From: Paraglaciecola mesophila
Lineage (GTDB): Bacteria; Pseudomonadota; Gammaproteobacteria; Enterobacterales; Alteromonadaceae
Assembly: GCF_009906955.1 (NCBI RefSeq)
Contig: NZ_CP047656.1
Coordinates: forward strand, 124,001 to 188,000
DNA length: 64,000 nucleotides
Direction of reading: 5' to 3'
A program made the position numbers and the translations under genes. Shown here in pieces: positions 56,606 to 64,000 of the stretch (position 1 is the first letter of the stretch; every line of letters begins with the position of its first letter). Under the pieces are notes generated by a model. The model was not told where the DNA came from. It saw only the letters and a program-made list of their open reading frames with translations, and ran no database searches.

Positions 56606-58492
56606 TCACTCTTGCGACTGGGCAGCGTTTGCTTGCGTGGTTAAATCAGCAGCGAAGTCCATGATGTGAAACAAGACGCTTTGCTCGTTGGTACCATTGA
56701 CCAACAAGGCAGCAGGACCACTTGCGTATACACCTACGTCTTCACCTGAATGGGTTTCAGAGGAAAGCGGTACTAACGCTTCTTGGTGGTAACCAGTACT
56801 AGTGGTATCAATATCCGTTAAGTCTTGGCGACCCGCTGCGATCTCAAGGGAGTAGGTGGCGTCGGCATTCGTTTCGTCACCTAAATCACGATAGCCCAAA
56901 CCATTGGTATAGCCTAGTGTGGTGTAAGGTTTATCGTCAGCGGCAAGTGCAGGCTCATCAGCACCAACGTTCACCACTTTACCTAAAATTGGGTTACCAC
57001 GTTTAGGGTAGCCAGCGATGGTGAACACATGACCGTGATCCGCTGTGACGATGATCAGGGTGTCTTCTGGATCGGTGTTATCTATGGCGCTTTGCACGGC
57101 TTGTGCAAACTCAATGGTGTCGGTCAAGGCATTGTATGCACTTCCGGCATGGTGACCATGGTCGATACGACCTGACTCAACCATTAAAAAGAAACCCTCA
57201 TCGTTATTGTCGAGTATCTTTATTGCTTTTTCTGTCATTTCACTGACGGAAGGCTCGCCTGCTACATCATTCTCACGGTCCGCTTCATACTGCATATGAG
57301 ACTCATTGAATAAGCCAAACACACGTTCAGTAGTTTCGGTGTTTAGGGCATCAAAGCCTGATTGGTCAGTAATATAAACGCCGTTGGTATAGTTTGCCTG
57401 CCACTCTGCAGTGAGGTCGCGTCCGTCTGTGCGGTCACCCTCTACTGCGCTTACGGCATCGGTACTATTAAAGCTAGCGTCTTTTGGCAAGAAGTGACGA
57501 CGTCCACCACCAAAAGCGACTTCGATTCCGTCTACATCAACACCGCTAATACGTGCTTCAAGCATACTTTCGAAGTTAACTAGCTGGTCAGCTATGTCTA
57601 CGCAACCTGTGGTGACAGCGGATTCTGGCATATCTGAGATGTCTTCCCAGTTGCGATCTGCTGATTTAGCGTAGGTCGCAGCAGGGGTGGCATGAGTAAT
57701 ACGGGCAGTGGAAATAATACCTGTCGATTTACCGGCGATTTCAGCAAGCTCAAGGGCGGTAACAAGCTCGTTGCCAGCAACGGTTGAGCACTCACCGCGT
57801 TCGATGTCTTCATCTACACCAATGACACCCACATCGGTTTTAACGCCGCTCATCATGGCGGTCATAGTTCCGGCTGAATCAGGCGTTTGTGCATCGACAT
57901 TGTAGGTTTTTGCTAAACCTGAAAAAGCCATTTTATCGAAGCTAAGTTGGTTTTCTTCTCCTAGCTCACCTTTCATTTGACCTTCTAGAATACGTGCTGC
58001 CGTTACAGTAGAAATACCCATGCCATCGCCAACAAATAAAATAACGTTTTTGGCACTGCCACGTAAACTAGCGATACTTTTCGCTGCTGCTGAGGGCGTG
58101 GTATCCGCAGTGATTTTTGCTGAGGTGGTGTTTGTTGCTTCTAACCACGTTTGGCGAGCGGCGGTAACTTCTTCTTGCCCATCTACGAACCATTCATTGT
58201 TGACGTTAGTGAGTAATTCGCTGCTGTCTACGGTTGTGACGCCAGGGGAACAAACATACTCAGTTGAATCAATTTCGCTAGACTCCAATGTGCCGCTGCT
58301 GTCTGAGTCGATACCAGAGTCAATTTGAACACCGCTGTTGGGGCAATTTGCATCGCCTGTGGCTAACGCTGTTTGCACGATTAAACTGTTAACGCCGTTA
58401 CTGCCATCGGTGCCGTTTTTGCCATCGTCTCCGTCACATGCTGACAGACCTATTACCGTAAGCGCTATTAGGGATAATTTTAAATTTTTCAT
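56606..58492 (-). CDS. Alkaline phosphatase with lipoprotein and collagen-like N-terminus
   Basis: This 628-residue protein has a lipobox LSAC, a short Gly-X-Y stretch (GDDGKNGTDGSNG) and a Cys-containing segment (CPNSGVQIDSGIDSDSSG to YVCSPG). From about residue 130 a PhoA-family domain begins: VGDGMG (metal Asp), TPDSAGTMT (nucleophile Ser), VESGRIDHGHHAG and TADHGH (zinc ligands), HSGED near the end. It should release phosphate from organic esters at the cell surface. It lies 10 bases after a close paralogue on the same strand. Confidence 0.9.
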   Translation of the reverse strand: MKNLKLSLIALTVIGLSACDGDDGKNGTDGSNGVNSLIVQTALATGDANCPNSGVQIDSGIDSDSSGTLESSEIDSTEYVCSPGVTTVDSSELLTNVNNEWFVDGQEEVTAARQTWLEATNTTSAKITADTTPSAAAKSIASLRGSAKNVILFVGDGMGISTVTAARILEGQMKGELGEENQLSFDKMAFSGLAKTYNVDAQTPDSAGTMTAMMSGVKTDVGVIGVDEDIERGECSTVAGNELVTALELAEIAGKSTGIISTARITHATPAATYAKSADRNWEDISDMPESAVTTGCVDIADQLVNFESMLEARISGVDVDGIEVAFGGGRRHFLPKDASFNSTDAVSAVEGDRTDGRDLTAEWQANYTNGVYITDQSGFDALNTETTERVFGLFNESHMQYEADRENDVAGEPSVSEMTEKAIKILDNNDEGFFLMVESGRIDHGHHAGSAYNALTDTIEFAQAVQSAIDNTDPEDTLIIVTADHGHVFTIAGYPKRGNPILGKVVNVGADEPALAADDKPYTTLGYTNGLGYRDLGDETNADATYSLEIAAGRQDLTDIDTTSTGYHQEALVPLSSETHSGEDVGVYASGPAALLVNGTNEQSVLFHIMDFAADLTTQANAAQSQE

Positions 58493-58502
58493 GTTTTTCT
58501 AC

Positions 58503-60086
58503 CTATTCCTGAATTAAGTCAAGCGCTTGCTCAATGATGTGAAAGACCACGCTTTGCTCTACTACCCCTTGTACCAATTGAGAACCCGGGCCGCTCGCAT
58601 GCAGCGCAACGTCTTCGCCTGAATGTGTTTCTGAGCTAAGAGGGATAAGCGCTTCTTGGTGATAACCTGAGGTGGTGGTGTCTACGTCAGTGATGTTCAT
58701 GCGCCCAGCCGCAAGTTCTTCGCTATAACTGGCGTCAGCGTCAGTTTCATCGCCTAAATCATGAAAACCATTACCATTGGTGTAACCCAAAGTGGTGTAA
58801 GGCATTTCGTCTGCCGCTAAAGCAGGTTCAGTCGCACCAACAGAAACCACTTTCCCAAGGATCGGATTACCGCGTTTTGGGTAGCCTGCGATAGTGAATA
58901 CATGACCGTGATCTGCGGTGACTAAAATTAAGGTATCTTCAGAACTTGTGTTATCAACTGCCGCCTGAATGGCGTTGGACAATTCAATGGCATCGGTCAA
59001 TGCATTGTAAGCGCTACCTGCATGGTGACCGTGGTCGATACGACCTGATTCCACCATCAGAAAATACCCGTTATCGTTATTGTCCAGTACGTCGATGGCC
59101 TTGCTGGTCATCTCAGTTAACGAAGGCTCGCCCGCAACGTCATTGGCGCGATCTGCTTCATACTGCATATGTGATTCGTTAAATAAACCGAATAGGCGTG
59201 TGGTAGTGGCAGGGTCTACCGCATCAAACCCAGCTTGGTCCATGATATAGGTACCATTTGTGTACATGTCTTGCCATTCTGTGACTAAATTGCGCTCGTC
59301 GGTGCGATCGCCTTCTACTTCGCTGACGGCATCTGCACTGTTAAATGCGGCATCTTTGGGTAAAAAGTGACGACGTCCGCCGCCCATCACAACCTCTAAA
59401 CCATCTACATCGACGCCTGTAAAGCGTGCTTCAAGGTTAGCCTCAAAGTTAACAAGTTGCTCCGCAATATCGGTGCAACCAGCCGTAATGGCTTCCTCTG
59501 GCATATCGGAAATATCTTCCCAGTTTCGATCAGCTGACTTTGCGTAGGTGGCAGCCGGGGTTGCATGAGTTATACGTGCAGTGGAGATAATCCCGGTAGC
59601 CATGCCTTTTATTTCAGCGAGCTCTAATGCAGTGGATACTTCATTACCGGCAACCGTAGAGCAATCACCGCGTTCAATATTCTCGTTGACACCAATAACC
59701 CCTACATCGGTTTTAAGGCCTGACATCATAGCCGTCATGGTGCCAGCTGAATCAGGGGTTTGTGCATCCACATTGTAGGTTTTAACATGAGCTGTATGGG
59801 GAAATTTCTCGAAGCTTAAGTAGCCTTCTTCTCCAGGATTACCGGCCTGTTGACCTTGTAAAATACGCGCGGCGGTAAGTGTCGACACACCCATCCCATC
59901 GCCTACGAATAAAATCACATTCTTCGCTTTGAATTGATTATTTGTATTTAATTTCTCAGCTAGTTTAGTTTGTGCATCAGCATACCAAGTGTTATTCGTC
60001 TGATAGCTAGGCAAGACATCAGCGTGAAGCGCAGTTGAAACAGCAAGTGCCAGAGCACTGGCTGTTGATATCCAGTTCAGTTTCAT
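58503..60086 (-). CDS. Alkaline phosphatase (PhoA family), paralogue of the next gene
   Basis: This 527-residue protein has a normal signal peptide (to about Ala22) and the same catalytic set: Asp63 in VGDGMG, Ser113 in TPDSAGTMT, SGRIDHGHHAG, TADHGH and a C-terminal HSGED. Sequence agreement with the following gene is extensive from about residue 55 on, so they arose by tandem duplication. This copy is soluble periplasmic or secreted, while the other is lipid-anchored. It is first in the two-gene operon. Confidence 0.92.
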   Translation of the reverse strand: MKLNWISTASALALAVSTALHADVLPSYQTNNTWYADAQTKLAEKLNTNNQFKAKNVILFVGDGMGVSTLTAARILQGQQAGNPGEEGYLSFEKFPHTAHVKTYNVDAQTPDSAGTMTAMMSGLKTDVGVIGVNENIERGDCSTVAGNEVSTALELAEIKGMATGIISTARITHATPAATYAKSADRNWEDISDMPEEAITAGCTDIAEQLVNFEANLEARFTGVDVDGLEVVMGGGRRHFLPKDAAFNSADAVSEVEGDRTDERNLVTEWQDMYTNGTYIMDQAGFDAVDPATTTRLFGLFNESHMQYEADRANDVAGEPSLTEMTSKAIDVLDNNDNGYFLMVESGRIDHGHHAGSAYNALTDAIELSNAIQAAVDNTSSEDTLILVTADHGHVFTIAGYPKRGNPILGKVVSVGATEPALAADEMPYTTLGYTNGNGFHDLGDETDADASYSEELAAGRMNITDVDTTTSGYHQEALIPLSSETHSGEDVALHASGPGSQLVQGVVEQSVVFHIIEQALDLIQE

Positions 60087-60291
60087 GTTTTTATTCCCGA
60101 ATTTTATGTGCTTGTGGTGATTTTGTTATCAGTGTGTCCGATAACCGCGCAGCTAGAGTAGGGGAGTTGTGTGAATATTCGCGTACATTTTATTGACGGA
60201 TCTGTGACGCTGAGGTTGCAAAATTATGGCAGAATTTTTACCGATTTATGACAGGTGATTATATTGTGAGCTTAGCAAGTTAATCCGTTTA

Positions 60292-61029
60292 TTAAGTCGG
60301 CTTAAAAAACGGGTGCTCAGCGAGTGACAACTTATCTTTAGTAACAGTAAGGATACTCCCTTGATCATACCAGTCGCCTAGTACAATGCGTTGGGCAGGT
60401 TGGCCGTTTACTGTTAAATCGTGAATAGCTGGGCGATGGGTATGGCCATGAATTAGACGCGTTACGTTGAAGCGAGACATGGTATCTATGACTTCTTGAG
60501 GGGTGACATCCATAATGTCTGTCGTAAGTTGTTTCTGATTTTCTTTACTGGCGGCGCGGCCATTTTCAGCTATTTTTCGCCTAGTGCGTAACGGGAGACG
60601 CAAGACAAGTCTTGGCCACCACCATCCGCGGGCTTTCTTGCGGAATTTTTGGTACGCCACATCTCGGGTGCATAGTTCGTCACCATGGGTGATCAATGTT
60701 GGCGTGCCGTATAGATCAATCACGACTTGTTCCGGTAATAACGTAAACCCAGCTTGCTTGGCAAAGCGTTCACGGATCAAAAAATCTCGATTACCATGTA
60801 TAAAAAAGATATCGACGCCTGCGTCAGCAACGTGTTTAAAAGCGCTGGCCACTTGCTGGTTAAAGGGCGTTTGATCATCATCACCAATCCAGGCTTCGAA
60901 TAAGTCACCGAGTATATACAGTGCATCTGCTTGAAGCGCATCGTGCTTGAGAAACTGGAATAAACAATGACTGATATCACTGCGCTGGGCAGATAAATGT
61001 AAGTCAGCGATAAAATAGGTAAACGGCAT
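60292..61029 (-). CDS. lpxH: UDP-2,3-diacylglucosamine diphosphatase
   Basis: This 245-residue metallophosphatase makes lipid X in lipid A synthesis. The metal motifs are FIADLHLS, GDLFEAWIGDD, HGNRDFL, THGD and HGHTHRP. I start at MPFTYFIADLHL; a frame eight codons longer exists. It follows ppiB by about 50 bases in the same direction, as in many gammaproteobacteria. Confidence 0.95.
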   Translation of the reverse strand: MPFTYFIADLHLSAQRSDISHCLFQFLKHDALQADALYILGDLFEAWIGDDDQTPFNQQVASAFKHVADAGVDIFFIHGNRDFLIRERFAKQAGFTLLPEQVVIDLYGTPTLITHGDELCTRDVAYQKFRKKARGWWWPRLVLRLPLRTRRKIAENGRAASKENQKQLTTDIMDVTPQEVIDTMSRFNVTRLIHGHTHRPAIHDLTVNGQPAQRIVLGDWYDQGSILTVTKDKLSLAEHPFFKPT

Positions 61030-61081
61030 GGGAGAACTCAATATGAGGCCCATTCAGGACGAATAGGCCTCGAACACTAGA

Positions 61082-61576
61082 TTATTCGCTTACTTCAACT
61101 TTCTGAATAACCACATCTTCAACCGGTACATCTTGGTGATAACCTGAATTTCCGGTTTTTACTTCTTTAATTTTATTTACTACGTCCATGCCGTCAGTCA
61201 CTTTAGCAAAAACACAGTAACCCCAACCGTCACCAGACTCGCTGCGGAAGTTCAGGAAGCTGTTGTTAGCAACATTAATGAAAAATTGCGAGCTAGCCGA
61301 ATGTGGCTCATTAGTACGCGCCATCGCTAATGTACCAACTTCGTTGGCTAGGCCGTTGTTTGCTTCATTTTTAATGGTCGCTTTTGTTGCTTTTTGCTCC
61401 ATGCCTGGCTCGAAACCGCCGCCTTGTACCATGAAACCATCGATAACACGGTGGAAAATGGTGTTGTCGTAAAAACCTTCTTTGGCATAACTTAGGAAGT
61501 TAGCAACCGTTTCAGGCGCTTTGTCTGCGAAAAGCTCTACGCTAATGACGCCGTAGTTAGTATGTATAGTGACCAT
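61082..61576 (-). CDS. ppiB: Peptidyl-prolyl cis-trans isomerase B (cyclophilin)
   Basis: This 164-residue cytoplasmic cyclophilin has [15 protein letters not shown] (catalytic Arg), [21 protein letters not shown], and a Trp in [10 protein letters not shown]. Length and motifs are normal. It is first of the ppiB-lpxH pair and diverges from cysS, an order shared with E. coli relatives. Confidence 0.96.
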   Translation of the reverse strand: MVTIHTNYGVISVELFADKAPETVANFLSYAKEGFYDNTIFHRVIDGFMVQGGGFEPGMEQKATKATIKNEANNGLANEVGTLAMARTNEPHSASSQFFINVANNSFLNFRSESGDGWGYCVFAKVTDGMDVVNKIKEVKTGNSGYHQDVPVEDVVIQKVEVSE

Positions 61577-61771
61577 TTTAATGCCCTCAGATAAATCATA
61601 AAAAATAAAAGTTCGCCATTCTAACGTAAACTGCGGCGCTTTTTAAGCAGTTGATTCATATTGATTAATGCGAGGGGAGTGACACAGTGATAGAATCACC
61701 ATACAGAGCGCTTTTGCTCTCTTTTTTATACCCATTTTACGTCATTTCAATTTTAAATAGGAAAACGGTTA

Positions 61772-63166
61772 ATGCTACACATATACAATACCCTGACTCG
61801 ACAAAAAGAGCTCTTTACACCTATACATGAATCAAAGGTGGGGTTGTACGTGTGCGGTATCACAGTGTACGACCTGTCACACATGGGGCATGCTCGCACG
61901 TATTTGAGTTTTGATTTGATGGTGCGCTATTTACGTCACAAGGGGTACGAGGTGAATTATGTGCGTAATATCACCGACATAGACGATAAAATAATACAGC
62001 GCGCTAATGAAAATGGCGAAACAACCCGCGCATTAACAGAGCGTACTATCGCGATGATGCACGATGATTTCGCAGCCATTAATTTGCTAGAGCCAGATAT
62101 CGAGCCTCGCGTGACCACGCATATGCCAGAGATCATCGCTATTATTGAGCGACTTATAGCTCGTGGCCATGCATATCAAGCGAAGTCGGGTGATGTGTTA
62201 TTTGATGTCAGTAGCTATGGCGATTACGGCAAGCTCAGTAAACAAGACTTAGAGCAGTTAAACATGGGCTCGCGCGTTGATGTAGACAGTGACAAAAACG
62301 ATCCGATGGATTTTGTATTATGGAAAACAGTTAAACCAGGTGAACCAAGCTGGTCATCACCTTGGGGCGAAGGACGCCCAGGTTGGCACATTGAATGTTC
62401 TGCTATGAATCAAAAACACTTGGGTGAGCACTTTGATATCCACGGTGGTGGCTCAGATTTGATTTTCCCTCATCACGAAAATGAAGTGGCACAATCATGC
62501 TGCGCGTACGATACACCTTATGTTAACTATTGGGTGCATGCTGGTATGGTGCAAGTTGATAGCGAGAAGATGTCTAAATCGCTTGGCAATTTCTTCACGT
62601 TACGGGATGTATTGAAGCAGCATGACGCTGAAACCTTGCGCTATTTCTTGATGTCAGCTCATTACCGCAGTCAATTAAGCTATTCAGAAAACAATATTAC
62701 TCAGGCCCGTAGCGCGCTTGAACGTTTATATACGTCATTACGTGATGTAAACGCCAATCTTGATGTGGATATGCAAAGCGATGACTATCTCGTACGTTTT
62801 GATAAAGCTATGGACGACGACTTTAATACGCCAGAAGCAATGGCTGTGTTATTCGATGTTGCCAAAGAACTCAACAAAGCCAAGATAGAAGGCGACAGAG
62901 CTCAAGGTCGAGCGAGCGACTTGGCAGGCATTCTGTTGAATCTAGGTAAGATACTGGGCATTCTACAACGAAACCCGAGTGAGTACCTGCAAGGTGAACA
63001 ACAAGATGCAGACGAAGTGGCTGAAATCGAAGCTTTGATTAAAGCTCGTAACGATGCCCGAGCCGCCCGAGATTGGCCAGCGGCAGATGCGGCGCGAGAT
63101 GCGTTAAATGCCCTGAATATTATTCTTGAAGACGGACCTAGCGGCACCACTTGGCGTAAGGGGTAG
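61772..63166 (+). CDS. cysS: Cysteinyl-tRNA synthetase
   Basis: This 464-residue class I synthetase has the HIGH-type motif SHMGH (36-40), KMSKS (266-270) and zinc ligands Cys28, Cys209, His234 and Glu238. A C-terminal helical domain follows. It charges tRNA-Cys. The strong terminator at 63195 closes the gene. Confidence 0.97.
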   Translation: MLHIYNTLTRQKELFTPIHESKVGLYVCGITVYDLSHMGHARTYLSFDLMVRYLRHKGYEVNYVRNITDIDDKIIQRANENGETTRALTERTIAMMHDDFAAINLLEPDIEPRVTTHMPEIIAIIERLIARGHAYQAKSGDVLFDVSSYGDYGKLSKQDLEQLNMGSRVDVDSDKNDPMDFVLWKTVKPGEPSWSSPWGEGRPGWHIECSAMNQKHLGEHFDIHGGGSDLIFPHHENEVAQSCCAYDTPYVNYWVHAGMVQVDSEKMSKSLGNFFTLRDVLKQHDAETLRYFLMSAHYRSQLSYSENNITQARSALERLYTSLRDVNANLDVDMQSDDYLVRFDKAMDDDFNTPEAMAVLFDVAKELNKAKIEGDRAQGRASDLAGILLNLGKILGILQRNPSEYLQGEQQDADEVAEIEALIKARNDARAARDWPAADAARDALNALNIILEDGPSGTTWRKG

Positions 63167-63194
63167 TCTTTTTCGTAATCGAGATGACACATTC

Positions 63195-63222
63195 AAGGCC
63201 AGCTGATTAGCTGGCCTTTTTA
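63195..63222 (+). terminator. Terminator after cysS
   Basis: A 10-bp stem (63195-63204 pairing with 63209-63218) with a 4-nt loop is followed by a T run. Confidence 0.88.
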
Positions 63223-63816
63223 TTGCGACGGCTTTAGTCAGACTCTTGCTAAACAAGGCGCTGGGTAAAAATCGAGGTGCGGCGCAAGAATGTAAAATAA
63301 GAATGTGCAAACGAGCCATCATAAGGCTCAAAGCAAAATCTCAAGGTACATGCCGCTACGTTAGTGCCCGTGAGCTTAGCGCTGGGCTTCCCTCACTGAA
63401 TGGGTCTCTCTTCTTTGTGAACCCATGACGCTGTTAAGGTAAGCAGGGCCCATGCAGTTTGGCCGGAGTTTATCTTGTATCCTGTTGCTCGTTTCCTGAT
63501 TTTTCTGCTTAGACTAATGATCGATAATACGTACGATTACGGATGGTGTTTACTTGGAATGCGCTTTACTCATTTTTTTTGAGCGATGAAGCTAACACTG
63601 ACATGCATCCTAAAAAGGACGTCATGATGCTCTCTAGTGTATGACGGAATTACCCCAATAAGCGTTATGGTACTTTTTATCTCACTGGTGTAATGCGCCG
63701 TTTTAGCCAGCAATAGGCGTAAAATCAGAGATTTAACGCGTTATATCGATGAAAGAAAGTATTTAGCATCCCGTTCTGTTCAATTGAATATTAACTATCC
63801 AAAGAGAACAGTATCA
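63223..63816. other. Intergenic region with no supported gene
   Basis: About 590 bases between cysS and a VOC-family gene. A 60-codon open frame at 63246 has no ribosome site or recognisable content. No tRNA or repeat was seen. AAGAGA about 10 bases before ATG 63817 is the next gene's ribosome site. Confidence 0.4.
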
Positions 63817-64000
63817 ATGAAGCGATTTTTATTAGGGGTGGGGCTGGGCGTATTTTTCTCAGGGAGTACGTTGGTGCATGCACAGGAGCCGAGGCAGATG
63901 CAAGCGCAAGAACGAAGCGTGCAGGGGGTCGATCACGTGGGGCTAGCGGTGAGTAACCTGCAGGCATCAGAACGTTTTTTCACCCAGTATGCAGGTTTTC
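63817..64000 (+). CDS. Exported VOC (glyoxalase-like) protein, 3'-truncated
   Basis: The frame starts with a signal peptide MKRFLLGVGLGVFFSGSTLVHA and continues to VDHVGLAVSNLQASERFF, the opening of a vicinal-oxygen-chelate domain with its first metal His. The window ends after 61 codons. An exported VOC protein is less common than cytoplasmic ones. Function cannot be stated. Confidence 0.75.
   Translation, partial: MKRFLLGVGLGVFFSGSTLVHAQEPRQMQAQERSVQGVDHVGLAVSNLQASERFFTQYAGF

Noticed and set aside
63246..63428. 60-codon ORF after cysS
   Set aside because: No ribosome site and mixed basic/hydrophobic content without a recognisable domain; likely chance.

Overview
The window looks like the chromosome of a marine Gram-negative gammaproteobacterium of the Alteromonadales type (Alteromonas/Paraglaciecola/Glaciecola-like). 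This rests on gene content and moderate G+C, not on a marker-gene comparison. Lipoprotein and Sec signals, TonB-dependent receptors, a trimeric porin, LpxH and the lpxH-ppiB/cysS arrangement all fit. No rRNA, tRNA, CRISPR array or intact insertion sequence was recognised.

Layout. 1-8.8 kb: a 5'-truncated M14 peptidase, glutathione-dependent formaldehyde oxidation (frmA-fghA), a lipoprotein, an amidohydrolase/SDR pair, and rimO with a DUF2721 membrane protein. 9-10.6 kb: one small conserved gene, then about 1.1 kb of decayed DNA holding apparent remnants of a UvrA-like gene and of a Phd/YefM-type antitoxin. 10.6-17.2 kb: small membrane ORFs, an AraC regulator with a DsbA-fold isomerase and an SDR, a DUF1080 lipoprotein and a sialate O-acetylesterase.

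17.6-44.6 kb is the centre of interest: a roughly 27-kb block built around a periplasmic PQQ-dependent alcohol dehydrogenase. The enzyme has the extra Asp two residues after the catalytic Asp (Trp-Asp-Phe-Asp) that marks lanthanide-dependent members such as PedH and XoxF. Around it are a c-type cytochrome, a MxaJ/XoxJ-like binding protein, a PedA1A2BC/LutABEF-like ABC system, two TonB-dependent receptors (one with a very acidic predicted outer loop), a second NMT1/TauA-type ABC importer, DUF3422, a porin and an EthD-like protein. The block also holds a LuxR response regulator, a PAS hybrid kinase with a FIST (NosP-like) partner, a NosR-like flavo/iron-sulfur membrane protein, and an ExaC-type aldehyde dehydrogenase. 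The likely division of labour is alcohol to aldehyde in the periplasm with electrons to cytochrome c, aldehyde to acid in the cytoplasm, metal or cofactor supply by the receptors and ABC systems, and control by the two-component/FIST proteins. The formaldehyde genes at 2.5-4.5 kb could handle C1 aldehyde if methanol is a substrate.

44.8-64 kb is mostly ordinary chromosome: an NAD(P)-binding protein, ribosome hibernation factor, LysR regulator, asnS, small membrane proteins, cysK next to an Lrp/AsnC regulator, an NhaC-type antiporter, gamma-glutamyltransferase, two tandem alkaline phosphatases, lpxH, ppiB, cysS and a truncated exported VOC protein.

All functional calls come from reading motifs and remembered family features; no search was run.
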